Shown piece by piece: positions 37,357-46,684 of a DNA stretch of 64,000 nt. How positions within the stretch are numbered: the first letter of the stretch is position 1; each line of letters starts with the position of its first letter. The notes beneath the pieces were generated by a model. It saw only the letters and a list, made by a program, of their open reading frames with translations. It had not been told where the DNA came from and searched no databases. The DNA is from CBDEGU01 sp965238045 (GTDB taxonomy: Bacteria > Acidobacteriota > Terriglobia > Bryobacterales > UBA6623), in contig CBDEGU010000005.1 of NCBI GenBank assembly GCA_965238045.1, forward strand, positions 216,361-280,360, given 5' to 3'. The position numbers were made by a program, and so were the translations under genes.

Positions 37357-38160
37357 TCACTTCACAAAGCGAACCCAGCCGAACCAGGCCGGTGAGTGGA
37401 ACGACTGGACTTCGGGCGGCAGCGGCGACCAGGTACTGAAGCCGGTTCGTTGTTTTCGGCGGCCGGCAGCGGTCTTGGGCAGCCCCTCGTCGAGCCGGTG
37501 CAGATTCAAACGCCATTCGTCAGCGGGCTCGGGCGGTGTGTGCACTGAGTCGTTCGAGAAGTTTCGGAACGGAATCGCCATCTCGACGATCCAATGATGG
37601 TCATTCGGGGAAGGGTTCTTCTCCGGGTGGCCGTGGAAGCTTGTCTTGTAGCGCACGCCATCAGGCTCCCAGGTCGGCGGACCCGTCCACCATCCGGTCT
37701 TGCAGCGGTTGAGCATTGTGCCGATGGCGTTGATTTCGAACGTGTAGTAGTTGGTGACTTTCGATGGCCCGGGGCTGAGAAAAATTTCCACACAGTCATC
37801 CCGCGAGACCGGGCCGTGACGCTCGGTAACGTAGGCCGAGATGCGCTTGTCGATCATGTAGTAGCCGACGTAGAGATTCTCGTCGTCCCAAAGCATCTTG
37901 ACGATGGTCTGTTGCTTGACGGCGGGTTCGGGCGCCATGGGACTGAAATCGCCCACGGCGGGGGCATCGGTCCAGGCCTGCTCGTCGAGTGTCCCGTCGA
38001 TGAGGATGGCGGACGAAGCGCGCTGAATGTCGTAGTGTGAATGCTCTTGCGCCGCCGTAGTGTTTGCCAGGGTCAAGAATGCCAGGGTCAAGAATGCCAG
38101 GGTTAAGAATACCAGGGTCAAGAACGCTGGAGTCAAGAAAACGAGAATTCGCCGTGTCAT
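37357..38160 (-). CDS. secreted CBM9-like carbohydrate-binding protein
   Basis: The 267-aa product has one domain of carbohydrate-binding family 9 type (about 40-260). ILIDGTLDEQAWTDAP, MLWDDENLYVGYYMID, DDCVEIFLSPG and FEINAIGTMLN mark it. Such proteins stand alone or in xylan/glycan-degrading systems. The signal peptide is unusual: its hydrophobic core is FLTPA-FLTLV-FLTLA-FLTLA-FLTLA, encoded by a 15-bp tandem repeat. GAGGTG precedes the ATG at 38160. It lies downstream of the GH88 gene on the same strand, 50 bp away. Confidence 0.8.
   Translation of the reverse strand: MTRRILVFLTPAFLTLVFLTLAFLTLAFLTLANTTAAQEHSHYDIQRASSAILIDGTLDEQAWTDAPAVGDFSPMAPEPAVKQQTIVKMLWDDENLYVGYYMIDKRISAYVTERHGPVSRDDCVEIFLSPGPSKVTNYYTFEINAIGTMLNRCKTGWWTGPPTWEPDGVRYKTSFHGHPEKNPSPNDHHWIVEMAIPFRNFSNDSVHTPPEPADEWRLNLHRLDEGLPKTAAGRRKQRTGFSTWSPLPPEVQSFHSPAWFGWVRFVK
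38066..38140. repeat. 15-bp tandem repeat, five units, inside a signal peptide
   Basis: Units start at 38066, 38081, 38096, 38111 and 38126, with consensus GCCAGGGTCAAGAAT on the plus strand. Read on the minus strand each unit encodes FLTLA or a variant. Because units are a multiple of three, copy-number change keeps the frame and only alters signal-peptide length. Confidence 0.93.
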
Positions 38161-38210
38161 GTCACACCTCTGTCTGCTGAAATCGTCGGCGCGCGGCTCG
38201 ATGGATCGCG

Positions 38211-39329
38211 CTAAGCGTCGCCGAGGGCGCGATCCAGCGCCTCGACATAGAAATATTCGCCCCACATGACCGATTCTCCCACGCCGAGGCCTTTATGCAG
38301 GTGATAGACAGCCTCGGCAAGGATGCCCTCCCAGCCCTCGCGGCCCTTGGCCAAGAACGGCTCTTGGGAAAGCGTGAGGAGCATACGCCGGGCCGAGTCG
38401 GCGTAGAGCACGCTCTTGCCCGTATCGGCGGTGAGCTTGGCGAGCCGCAACAGCCCCGCGGCCGTGATGGCGGCAGCCGAGGAATCAAGATGCTGCTCTT
38501 GGCCGGCAGGTGTATCGTAGTCAAAGATCGGCACGCCATTGGCGGGGGTCTCCCGGATATAGAAGTCCGCGCAGGCCTCGGCGGTTTCGAGGAACCGAGC
38601 GTCGCGAACTTGCTTATACGCGGAGGTGAAGCCGTAGATCGCCCAGGCTAATCCGCGGGACCAGCAGGAGTCGCCGCGACATCCTTGCTGGGTGGTCTGA
38701 CGAAGAAACTCGCCCGTTTCGAGATCGAACATCCCCTCGTGGGACGAACTGCCGTCGCCGCGTATGAGCACGCGGCGCGTGGTCAGGCAATGCCGCATCG
38801 CGACATGGAGCAGGTCCTTGTCGGCGGTCTCGAGCGCCGCGTAGAAGATGATGCCCACGTTCGCCATGATGTCAATGAAAAGCGAATCCGGCCCGGTGAA
38901 CGAACACATATATTGCCCCTTCTCCTTGAAGCGAAGGGCCAGGGTTCGTCCAGCTTGGATGACGACGTCGTTGCGGGCCTGGTCGCCTGTGCTCTTGTAC
39001 CAGCGATGGTAGCTGGAGAGGAAGAGGAAGCCGAGGTCATGCACATCGCGGTCCATCTTGCGCGGCTCCAGGGGCGTGGTGTAGCGCTCGGCCAGTTGGC
39101 GCCATTCCGCGTCGCCGGTGCGGTCGTGGAAGATCCACATCATACCGGGCAGGAAACCGTCGCACCAGCGGGTCCAGGCCTCGCCCTCGTGCCGCCAGCG
39201 GCCGTTGCTTGTGTATATCGGATAGAGGTCAGGATCTCTCTTGACCAGCGAGCGGACTTGGGCCTGGGCGAAGTCGAAAGCGCGTTCCAGACTGGGACGC
39301 CAGGCGGAAGAGGGGCAGAGTTCGATCAT
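38211..39329 (-). CDS. unsaturated glucuronyl hydrolase (GH88 family)
   Basis: The product (372 aa) is an (alpha/alpha)6-barrel hydrolase that removes the 4,5-unsaturated uronic acid left by polysaccharide lyases. The two catalytic Asp are visible: D98 in DVHDLGFLF and D153 in SLFIDIMAN. CWSRGLAWAIYGF matches the family's W-RG-AW-LYG segment. No signal peptide is seen, so it acts in the cytoplasm on imported oligosaccharides. Together with the sulfatase it suggests use of sulfated uronic-acid glycans. Confidence 0.9.
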   Translation of the reverse strand: MIELCPSSAWRPSLERAFDFAQAQVRSLVKRDPDLYPIYTSNGRWRHEGEAWTRWCDGFLPGMMWIFHDRTGDAEWRQLAERYTTPLEPRKMDRDVHDLGFLFLSSYHRWYKSTGDQARNDVVIQAGRTLALRFKEKGQYMCSFTGPDSLFIDIMANVGIIFYAALETADKDLLHVAMRHCLTTRRVLIRGDGSSSHEGMFDLETGEFLRQTTQQGCRGDSCWSRGLAWAIYGFTSAYKQVRDARFLETAEACADFYIRETPANGVPIFDYDTPAGQEQHLDSSAAAITAAGLLRLAKLTADTGKSVLYADSARRMLLTLSQEPFLAKGREGWEGILAEAVYHLHKGLGVGESVMWGEYFYVEALDRALGDA

Positions 39330-39479
39330 GGGAAAATTAGTGTAGCAAGCGAGCGCGTCGTTGGGTCCATGGAGAAGAACAAATGGAGACGAACCGGCGG
39401 CCGCGCCGTTTCAGCAGGGCTTTGCTAGGATGACGTGGCGGTCCCGCGTAAACAGGCGGCGTGGAATGCGGAGGGGAAA

Positions 39480-40370
39480 ATGATCTTAACGGCGAAGCAT
39501 CTCAAAGACTGGCTGATTCTCTGCTCGGTGGCGGGGGGGCTGTCGGTCCTGGGGGCGGCGGAACGGCCCGTGGACCCTACGTTTCTCAAGCGCAACGCTG
39601 GAGAAGCTGGCACGACGACCACTGGTTTTACGACTCCGAGTTGCCGCTACCAGGCGCTGTTCGGAGAGGGTGACCCGGAAAGCCGGATTGTAAGAGGCGT
39701 TGCGCGCTACGGGATCGCGACAATTGCTCCGGGTGGTCATTGCGCCGCGGCCAGCTATCGGGCCGAAGAGCAGATCTACTTTGTGCTCGAAGGCGAGGGA
39801 GAGGTCCGTTATGAGGGTCGGACCACCGCGGTGAAGCGGGAAGATTTCGCCTACTTGGCGCCGGGGAGCCGGCATGGGCTCTCGAACCCAACGAGCGCGC
39901 CGCTGAAGGTCCTCATTATTGGCTACAAGACAGCGCAAGACCGTCATGTGGCGGCGCCGGCGAAACTGCCGGTCGCCAGTGTCAGCCAGGCCGACAAGCG
40001 AGTGCTCTCGGGTCATCCGGCATCCACGAAGTATCAATTGCTGATGGGAGATGTGAACAGCAAACGGGATCTTCTGGCCACCGCCGAGGTACTCACGAGT
40101 CTGTTCGTGATGGAATTCGACGCCGGGGGAACGAACCATCCCCACCATCACCTCAAGGAAGAAGAAATCTACATCGTGCTGGAAGGAGAAGGCGAGATGG
40201 CGGCCGGCGGGGGGATGGACGGCGTGGTGGGCCGGCACCGGGTCCAAGCCGGCGACGCCTATTTCTTCCGGCCCAACTGCACGGTCGGGTTCTATGCCCC
40301 CGCGGATGCCGGGAGTAGAAAAGCGAGGATTCTGGCGGCGCGGTCTCTCTACCCTGGAATGAAAAAATAG
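39480..40370 (+). CDS. secreted bicupin protein
   Basis: The 296-aa product has a signal peptide (to about VLGAA) and two cupin domains. The first, about 75-165, has EEQIYFVLEGEGEVRYEG and PGSRHGLSNP. The second, about 200-285, has GGTNHPHHHLKEEEIYIVLEGEGE with three His and Glu metal ligands. Domain 1 keeps fewer His, so metal probably binds only domain 2. Its catalytic role is unknown; sugar isomerase, dioxygenase or binding functions are possible. GGAGGGG five bases upstream sets the ATG. Confidence 0.83.
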   Translation: MILTAKHLKDWLILCSVAGGLSVLGAAERPVDPTFLKRNAGEAGTTTTGFTTPSCRYQALFGEGDPESRIVRGVARYGIATIAPGGHCAAASYRAEEQIYFVLEGEGEVRYEGRTTAVKREDFAYLAPGSRHGLSNPTSAPLKVLIIGYKTAQDRHVAAPAKLPVASVSQADKRVLSGHPASTKYQLLMGDVNSKRDLLATAEVLTSLFVMEFDAGGTNHPHHHLKEEEIYIVLEGEGEMAAGGGMDGVVGRHRVQAGDAYFFRPNCTVGFYAPADAGSRKARILAARSLYPGMKK

Positions 40371-40424
40371 GCAAAACGACAACGCCGCCCGCGCCGCGGG
40401 CCCCTGGTTGCTGAACAGAGCAAG

Positions 40425-40461
40425 ACCTCCCGGCGCATTGCCGGGCGGGTTCTCGTTTTTT
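40425..40461 (+). terminator. intrinsic terminator-like hairpin after the bicupin gene
   Basis: ACC-T-CCCGGC pairs with GCCGGG-CG-GGT around GCATT. TCTCG and then six T follow at 40456-40461. Confidence 0.5.
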
Positions 40462-40586
40462 GGTCCCCGTGGGTTCGCCAGTGAGCGCCGAGAACACGGA
40501 CGCCGGGTTGCTTCCGCCACGCAAACTGTGGTATCAACAAAGTAACCCGCCTTGTACCGCGTCTAGATCGCTTTGCCAAGCGTGAG

Positions 40587-41609
40587 ATGACGGTCTCTAT
40601 TATTGTTCCCCACCGAAATCGTTGTGTGCTGCTGGAACGGCTGCTCGACTCGATCCAGGGGTTGAATCTCGCCCCGGACATTGAAGTAGAGATCCTAGTG
40701 GTCGACAACGGATCGATGGACGGCTCCATTGAGATGGCCTCCGGGCGAGGTGCGAGGGTTTTGCCGCTGGGGCGCAATGTTGGCGTCAGTCGCGCGTTGA
40801 ACCGGGGCATTGAGGCGACTCGGGGGGAGTATATCGCTCTCATCAATAATGACGTAGAACTGGAGCCGAACTGGCTCCGCGAGCTCCTGACGCAGTTGCG
40901 AGACACGAAGCACTGGTTTGCCACGGGGAAAACGCTGGTGCGCGACGATCCGAAACGAATTGACGGCGCCGGCGACGCGATCTGCCGCGGAGGCGCCGCG
41001 TGGCGTTTGGGACATGGAAAACTCGACGGGCCGGCTTTTGCCGTCTCCCGGCGGACCTACTTCCCGGCGGCGACAGCGACCCTGTTTCGGCGCGGATTCT
41101 TTGACCGCGTGGGACTGTTCGAGGAATCCTTTTTCGCCTACCTCGAGGATGTGGACTTGGGATTTCGCGCGGCGCTGGCCGACCTGCCGGGCGTCTACGT
41201 CCCCGAAGCGGTTGCCTATCACCGCGGTGGCGGAACGACCGGAGTTTGGAGCCCGCAAATGGTCGAGTGGCTCACCTGTCACCAGTTGCTGCTGCTTGCC
41301 AAGTTCTACCCCTGGCGATTGTTCGTGCGCTTCGGCTGCGCCATCTTGGCCGCGCAACTGCTCTGGGCGGCGCTGGCGATCTCGCGCGGCCGTCTGGGCG
41401 GCTGGGCTCGCGGACTCGTCCAAGGCCTCTGGCGTTTCGCCTCGTTTCGGAGACGCTCACGGCCGATGCGGGCGGAAGCGCGCCGTTTAGCCGAAGTGCT
41501 CGAATCCGCCGAGGCCGAGATTGCGCGCGTGCAGCAAGCGACCGGTTGGGACCGTTACTGGAAATGGTACTTCCTGTTGGCGCGCCCGCCACTGGGGGTG
41601 CGATCGTGA
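40587..41609 (+). CDS. family 2 glycosyltransferase (first of three)
   Basis: The 340-aa product has a GT-A domain (about 1-240). SIIVPHRNRCVLLERLLDSI opens it, VVDNGSMDGS binds nucleotide, INNDVELE is the DxD-equivalent and AYLEDVDLGFRAALAD holds the catalytic ED. A C-terminal amphipathic/hydrophobic segment (about 255-290) may attach it to the membrane. It is related to rhamnosyl/galactosyltransferases of surface polysaccharides. Its stop overlaps the next gene's start by four bases (GTGA), a clear sign of translational coupling. Confidence 0.9.
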   Translation: MTVSIIVPHRNRCVLLERLLDSIQGLNLAPDIEVEILVVDNGSMDGSIEMASGRGARVLPLGRNVGVSRALNRGIEATRGEYIALINNDVELEPNWLRELLTQLRDTKHWFATGKTLVRDDPKRIDGAGDAICRGGAAWRLGHGKLDGPAFAVSRRTYFPAATATLFRRGFFDRVGLFEESFFAYLEDVDLGFRAALADLPGVYVPEAVAYHRGGGTTGVWSPQMVEWLTCHQLLLLAKFYPWRLFVRFGCAILAAQLLWAALAISRGRLGGWARGLVQGLWRFASFRRRSRPMRAEARRLAEVLESAEAEIARVQQATGWDRYWKWYFLLARPPLGVRS

Positions 41610-42568
41610 CGCCCAGGGCCGCCGTCGTGATCGTGACGTATAACTCCGCGAGTTGCATTGGCGACTGCTTGCGGGCCCTGGAGGGGCAAGGGGAAGTATG
41701 GGTCGTCGACAACGCCTCGGCGGATGACACCTGCCGGCGCGTGCGGGCGGCGGCGCCGCGGGTGGGACTGATCCGCAACCGCTCAAACCGGGGATTCGCG
41801 GCCGCTGTGAACCAGGGGATTCAGGCCTCTCGGGCCCCGCTGGTCTTGCTCATGAATCCCGACGTCCTATTACAGAGCAGTCTGGATCCGCTGATCGAAG
41901 AATGCGGCAGACCCGGCGTCGCCGCCACCGCGGGCCGGCTGAGGGCCGGTGACGGCGCCGGGCAGACGGGTTTTAATATCCGAAATTTCCCCACGGCCGG
42001 CACCCTGGCTTGTGAAGTGCTGATGCTGAACCGGCTCTGGCCCTCGAACCCGCTCAACCGGCGATATCGCCAGCTAGATTTCGACCCCGGGCGCTCCCAA
42101 GACGTCGAACAGCCCGCTGGCGCCTTGCTAATGGTTCGCCGCGAGGTGCTCGAGGAAATCGGCGGGCTGGACGAACGGTTTTATCCTCTGTGGTTCGAGG
42201 ACGTGGACCTCTGCCTGCGCATTCGCCGGGCCGGATACCGCATCCGGTACGTTCCCGGATGTGTTGCACAACACAGTGGAGCGCATTCGCTGGCTTCGAT
42301 GACCTTGGAAGAACGCTTCCTGGCCTGGTATGGTAATCTTCTACGCTTTAGTTGCAAGCACTACTCAAAACGGACGAGCCGATGGCTGCGAGCCATGGTC
42401 TCCACCGGGCTGGCGTGCCGCTGGCTGGCATGTTTCGCGGGTCTGGGAACTGCGCGAGAGCGCGCGGCGTACGGCGTCGTTTTCAGACGACTGGATGACG
42501 ATTTTCTCTTGCGGGGTCAAGAAGCGGAGTTAGGCGCGGGAACCCTTTCCCGGCCGGGTACGACTTGA
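41606..42568 (+). CDS. family 2 glycosyltransferase (second of three)
   Basis: The 320-aa product is a GT-A enzyme with VVIVTYNSASCIGDC, VVDNASADD, LMNPDVLLQ and LWFEDVDLCLRIRRAG. It begins at GTG 41606 inside the preceding stop codon; the open frame upstream of that has no GT2 sequence. It belongs to the rhamnosyltransferase-like group and probably acts in the same surface-polysaccharide pathway as its neighbours. Confidence 0.9.
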   Translation: MTPRAAVVIVTYNSASCIGDCLRALEGQGEVWVVDNASADDTCRRVRAAAPRVGLIRNRSNRGFAAAVNQGIQASRAPLVLLMNPDVLLQSSLDPLIEECGRPGVAATAGRLRAGDGAGQTGFNIRNFPTAGTLACEVLMLNRLWPSNPLNRRYRQLDFDPGRSQDVEQPAGALLMVRREVLEEIGGLDERFYPLWFEDVDLCLRIRRAGYRIRYVPGCVAQHSGAHSLASMTLEERFLAWYGNLLRFSCKHYSKRTSRWLRAMVSTGLACRWLACFAGLGTARERAAYGVVFRRLDDDFLLRGQEAELGAGTLSRPGTT

Positions 42569-42579
42569 GTTGAAGTTCT

Positions 42580-43626
42580 ATGGTCGCTACACAACTAGTT
42601 TCGGTCACGATTGTCACCTACGATAGTGGCCGGTTTATTCGCCGCTGCCTGGAGTCCGTGCTGGACCAGCGCTATCCCCGTCTGGAGCTGATTGTCATAG
42701 ACAACGCGTCCACCGACGGAACCACCGACATTCTCGAACGTTTCGAGGATCGCTGCACGATCGTGTACAACGAGGAAAACGTCGGCTTCGCCGAAGCGCA
42801 GAATCAGGCGATCGCGCTTTCGCGCGGCGAGTGGGTGCTCACGCTGAATCCAGACCTGATGCTGCTGCCGAATTTTGTCTCGATGCTGATGGAGCAAGCC
42901 GGCCTGGATCCGAACATCGGCACGATGTGCGGAAAGCTGCTCATGATGGATGCCTCGTTCGAAATCCCCGACCAGAGTGTCGTGGACTCCACGGGCATGT
43001 ATTTCACGCCGATGCTCCGTCATTTCGACCGGGGCTGCCTGGAGACTGACAACGGCCACTATCTGCGACACGAATACGTGTTCGGGGCCACCGCCGCCGC
43101 CGCCTGCTACCGGCGCGAGATGGTCGATGACATTTCGATTGAAGGCGAGTTCTTTGATTCGGACTTTTTTACCTACCGCGAAGACGCCGATGTCGCCTGG
43201 CGCGCCCAATTGCTCGGCTGGAAGTGCCTGTATGTGCCAACCGCCTGCGGCTATCATGTCCGCAAGCTGCGGCCTGGAATGCGCCGTCTGCTGTCAGCCG
43301 ACATCAACATGCACTCGGTGAAGAACCGGTTTCTGATGCGGGTGAAAAATATTACGCCCGGAGTCTACCTGCGCAACTTCCTTCCGGTGACCCTGCGGGA
43401 CGCGGGCATTCTCGTCTACTGTTTATTGATCGAGCATTCTTCTTTGAAGGCGTTCTATCTTTTTGCGCGGGACTTTCGCGGCGTGCTCGAAAAACGCCGG
43501 ATCATCCAGCAGCGGCGCCGAGTGGACGACTCCTACATGGCGGGTTGGTTTCGCTTTTCACCCGTCAGCGTCCCGGTCGAGAGCAAGGAAGAAACGCCTG
43601 AACCGGTTCCGGTCCGAGAGCTATAA
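42580..43626 (+). CDS. family 2 glycosyltransferase (third of three)
   Basis: The 348-aa product has VTIVTYDSGRFIRRCLESV, VIDNASTDGT, LNPDLMLLPN and TYREDADVAWRAQLLG. It starts 11 bp after the previous gene. The C-terminal region (about 240-310) is typical of WcaA/RfbF-like transferases without membrane spans. It probably adds another sugar of the same glycan. Confidence 0.9.
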   Translation: MVATQLVSVTIVTYDSGRFIRRCLESVLDQRYPRLELIVIDNASTDGTTDILERFEDRCTIVYNEENVGFAEAQNQAIALSRGEWVLTLNPDLMLLPNFVSMLMEQAGLDPNIGTMCGKLLMMDASFEIPDQSVVDSTGMYFTPMLRHFDRGCLETDNGHYLRHEYVFGATAAAACYRREMVDDISIEGEFFDSDFFTYREDADVAWRAQLLGWKCLYVPTACGYHVRKLRPGMRRLLSADINMHSVKNRFLMRVKNITPGVYLRNFLPVTLRDAGILVYCLLIEHSSLKAFYLFARDFRGVLEKRRIIQQRRRVDDSYMAGWFRFSPVSVPVESKEETPEPVPVREL

Positions 43627-43631
43627 GCGGC

Positions 43632-44738
43632 ATGAAGATCGCCCTTCTGGGCACGCGCGGCATTCCCGCCAGCTACGGCGGTTTCGAGACCTTCGCCGAG
43701 CAGCTCTCCGTCCGCCTGGCCGGCCGCGGCCATGAGGTTACCGTCTACTGCCGCCGGCGCCAGGTGGCTGATTGCGGTCCGGTCTATCGAGGCGTACGGA
43801 TCGCGCTGCTTCCAACGATCGCTCACAAATACCTCGACACGATCGCCCACACCTTCTTTTCGACCATCCATCTGCTGGGCCGGAACTGTGACCTGGCACT
43901 TTTCTGCAATGGAGCCAACGCCCTGTTCACGGTGCTGCCGCGGCTGCGTGGCGTGCCGACAGTATTGAATGTCGATGGTCTTGAGAGGCAGCGCACGAAA
44001 TGGAATGCTCTGGCTCGAGCCTGGTATCTGGTCTCGGAACGGCTGGCCACCTGGTTTCCCAACGCCGTCGTCGCCGACGCGGCCGTGATTCAGAACTATT
44101 ATTCCGAGCGCTATGGCAAAGCCACGCATCTGATCGCCTACGGAGCCGACACCGGCAAGGTAGAGACCACTGTCGTCCTAGACCGCCTGGGTCTGCGGCC
44201 GGAAGAATACTTTCTCTACGTCAGCCGCCTCGAACCAGAAAATAACGCGCTGATGGTCGTGCGCGCCTTCGAACGATCCTCGGTGGATAAGAAACTGCTC
44301 GTCGTCGGCGACGCGCCCTACGCCGAAGACTACGTGGGCCAAGTCAAGGCGACCAGCGATCCCCGCATCCTCTTCCCCGGCGCGATCTATGGACGCGGCT
44401 ATCACGAACTGCAATCTCACAGCTTCGCCTACATTCATGCCACCGAGGTTGGCGGCACCCATCCCGCGCTCATCGAGGCCATGGGCCGCGGGCGTGCGGT
44501 TTTGTATCTAGATACGCCCGAGAACCGCGAAGTCGCCGCCGAGGCAGGAGTGGCGTACCTGAACGACGAAGCGGAACTGACGAAAGCGATTGAAGCATTG
44601 GCGAAATCACCCCAGGCCGGGCGCCTGCGCATGGGCGAAGCCGCCCGCTCGATCGTGCATGAGCGCTATGACTGGGATAGAGTTGTCGACCAGTACGAAG
44701 CACTGTTTCGGCAGCTCACGGGCCAAGCATCAGGATGA
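43632..44738 (+). CDS. family 4 glycosyltransferase with DUF1972 N-terminus
   Basis: The product (368 aa) is a retaining GT-B transferase. The N-terminal DUF1972 signature is LLGTRGIPASYGGFETFAEQ. The C-terminal GT4 domain contains YVSRLEPENNALMVVRAFE and the E-x7-E region THPALIEAMGRGRAVLYLD. It is similar to rhamnosyltransferases of exopolysaccharide clusters. It starts five bases after the third GT2 and closes the four-gene operon. No flippase or polymerase is present. Confidence 0.9.
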   Translation: MKIALLGTRGIPASYGGFETFAEQLSVRLAGRGHEVTVYCRRRQVADCGPVYRGVRIALLPTIAHKYLDTIAHTFFSTIHLLGRNCDLALFCNGANALFTVLPRLRGVPTVLNVDGLERQRTKWNALARAWYLVSERLATWFPNAVVADAAVIQNYYSERYGKATHLIAYGADTGKVETTVVLDRLGLRPEEYFLYVSRLEPENNALMVVRAFERSSVDKKLLVVGDAPYAEDYVGQVKATSDPRILFPGAIYGRGYHELQSHSFAYIHATEVGGTHPALIEAMGRGRAVLYLDTPENREVAAEAGVAYLNDEAELTKAIEALAKSPQAGRLRMGEAARSIVHERYDWDRVVDQYEALFRQLTGQASG

Positions 44739-44802
44739 CGATCGCGGGTCGTCCAGAATATTGGACCCTTGCTGGTGGTTCGGCGCCGGGCGGCCGGGCG
44801 CG

Positions 44803-45222
44803 TTATCGCCCTGTCTCGGCCGGCCCGGTCTCGCAGTCCTCGGCGCATTCGCCGGCCAGCCGGTAGCGGTTGGCCGCGATCCAGCCATACACCCAGCGAG
44901 CGAGAGCGCCCGCCATAGGGAGGCGGTACATCCAAGCCAGGTACTTGACCCAGCGCAGGCGGCGCGAAATTTCGTACACCGCGTCCGCCCCCACACTGAG
45001 CGAACCATCCCGATGAATCAGCCGCATCCCGCTGTTGAAATCACCCCCGGCGAGCTGAGGAAATCGCGAGGCAAGACCGGCGGCCTGACGAGGCTGATAT
45101 TCGAAACTCCCGTCGCCGTCGAGCGTCCGCATGCGCTTGATCTGGCGAAGGCAATAAGAACATTCTCCGTCGTAGACAACGACGGGACGGGTCAGAGGCG
45201 ACGATGGCGTGGAGCCGGACAC
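44803..45222 (-). CDS. DCC-family thiol-disulfide-like protein (DUF393)
   Basis: The 139-aa product carries the family's defining VVVYDGECSYC near residue 15 (DxxCxxC), within a thioredoxin-like fold. A redox role is usual to suggest but unproven. The start is GTG. It lies downstream of plsX on the same strand, with 125 bp between. Confidence 0.85.
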   Translation of the reverse strand: MSGSTPSSPLTRPVVVYDGECSYCLRQIKRMRTLDGDGSFEYQPRQAAGLASRFPQLAGGDFNSGMRLIHRDGSLSVGADAVYEISRRLRWVKYLAWMYRLPMAGALARWVYGWIAANRYRLAGECAEDCETGPAETGR

Positions 45223-45347
45223 GGATCTCTAGCTATTGTAACGGGTGTTCTCGCGCCCGCCCGGCTGACCGGGACGCCGGCTGGGGAACGACGTGTGTCT
45301 GGACGAAGGGCAAGGCACGAAGTCGCCATCGTTCAAGCCGCGAGGGT

Positions 45348-46376
45348 TCAGCTTGCCGCGTCGGCCACCTGCTGCTCGTTGAGCCCCTGCCGCAGCGTCG
45401 CTTCGATTTCCTGGTTGACGCCGCCCTGGTAGCACTCGACTGCCACGCGGATGGCGTTCTTGATGGCATGTGCGTTCGAGCGGCCGTGGCAGATGATGCA
45501 GCAGCCCTTGGTTCCCAGAAGAGGCGCGCCGCCGTATTCGGCGTAGTCGACCCGTTTGCGAAAGTCCTCAAAGGCCTCTCGGGCGAGCACGTAGCCGAGT
45601 TTGCCGGCGAGAGTGGCGTCCAGAGATTCGTGAAGCATGGCCTTGATCGTGGTCACGAGTCCCTCGCTGACCTTGAGCGCCACGTTGCCGATGAACCCGT
45701 CGCAAACGACCACGTCCGCCTCGCCGCTATAGAGACCGATTCCTTCGACGTTGCCAATGAACTGGATGGGCAGTTTCTTGAGCAGAGGCGTCGCTTGGCG
45801 GGTCAACTCATTGCCCTTGCGCTCTTCTTCGCCAATCGAAAGAAGACCCACGCGAGGATTCTCCCGATGGCAAATCACCCGAGAATAGACCGCGCCCATG
45901 ACCGCGAAGTCCGCCAGCATCTCGGGACCGCAATCGACGTTCGCTCCAACGTCGATCAGCACCGCCCAGGTGCCTTCCCGGGTGGGGAAGACTTGCGCCA
46001 GCGCCGGGCGGTGCACGCCGGGCAAAACGCCCATCACCACCTTGCAGATGACCATCAGGGCGCCCGTGTTGCCCGCCGAGATGACGCCCTGGGCGTGGCC
46101 GTCTCGCACCAGCCGCGCCGCGACGCGAATCGAACTGTCGGGCTTGCCGCGCAGCGCCCGGCTGGCCGCGTCCGACATCGAGATCACCTCACTGGCATGG
46201 ACGACCTCGATCGGTAACCCGGTCGTGTCGTGCCGCTCGAGGTAGGCATGGAGAATCTCCTCGTTGCCGACCAGCGTGACGCCAACGTCGTATTCGTGCG
46301 CGGCTCGAACCGCGCCTTCGACTTCCACGGCCGGAGCTTGATCTCCGCCCATGGCATCCACGGCAATTCTGATCAT
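45348..46376 (-). CDS. plsX: phosphate acyltransferase PlsX
   Basis: PlsX makes acyl-phosphate from acyl-ACP for phospholipid synthesis. The 342-aa product starts IRIAVDAMGGDQAPAVEVEG and has VISAGNTGALMVICK, ALAQVFPTREG, LLSIGEEERKGNELTR and VVCDGFIGNVALKVSEG, all conserved family blocks. It follows rpmF in the usual DUF177-rpmF-plsX order; fabH/fabD do not follow here. Confidence 0.96.
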   Translation of the reverse strand: MIRIAVDAMGGDQAPAVEVEGAVRAAHEYDVGVTLVGNEEILHAYLERHDTTGLPIEVVHASEVISMSDAASRALRGKPDSSIRVAARLVRDGHAQGVISAGNTGALMVICKVVMGVLPGVHRPALAQVFPTREGTWAVLIDVGANVDCGPEMLADFAVMGAVYSRVICHRENPRVGLLSIGEEERKGNELTRQATPLLKKLPIQFIGNVEGIGLYSGEADVVVCDGFIGNVALKVSEGLVTTIKAMLHESLDATLAGKLGYVLAREAFEDFRKRVDYAEYGGAPLLGTKGCCIICHGRSNAHAIKNAIRVAVECYQGGVNQEIEATLRQGLNEQQVADAAS

Positions 46377-46475
46377 AGTTTCAATGAGTCTACGAAGAAT
46401 CCAGCATGCGGTGGCCGCCCGTCGCCGCCGGATTTCGTTTTGCCAGCGCGATCGGGCGCCGACGCCCAGCCGAAG

Positions 46476-46676
46476 CTACTCCTCTTCGATTTCGATGATC
46501 TCACGGCCGCGGTATCGGCCGCAATGCGGACAAACACGGTGCGGCGCTTTCCTCTCTCCGCAATGGGGGCAGAGGCTCGGCCAGCCGCCCCGGCCGGATG
46601 ATTTCAGGTCAATATAGTCGTTCGCCCGGCGCTTGTTCGTGCGCGCGTTCGAATGTCGTCGTTTTGGATTCGGCAT
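46476..46676 (-). CDS. rpmF: 50S ribosomal protein L32
   Basis: The 66-aa protein begins MPNPKRRHSNARTNKRRAN and contains the four-cysteine zinc ribbon CPHCGERKAPHRVCPHCG. The acidic tail EIIEIEEE is typical of several phyla. The start at 46676 follows GGGAAC. It lies eight bases after the DUF177 gene and 100 bp before plsX. Confidence 0.96.
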   Translation of the reverse strand: MPNPKRRHSNARTNKRRANDYIDLKSSGRGGWPSLCPHCGERKAPHRVCPHCGRYRGREIIEIEEE

Positions 46677-46684
46677 GAAGTTCC

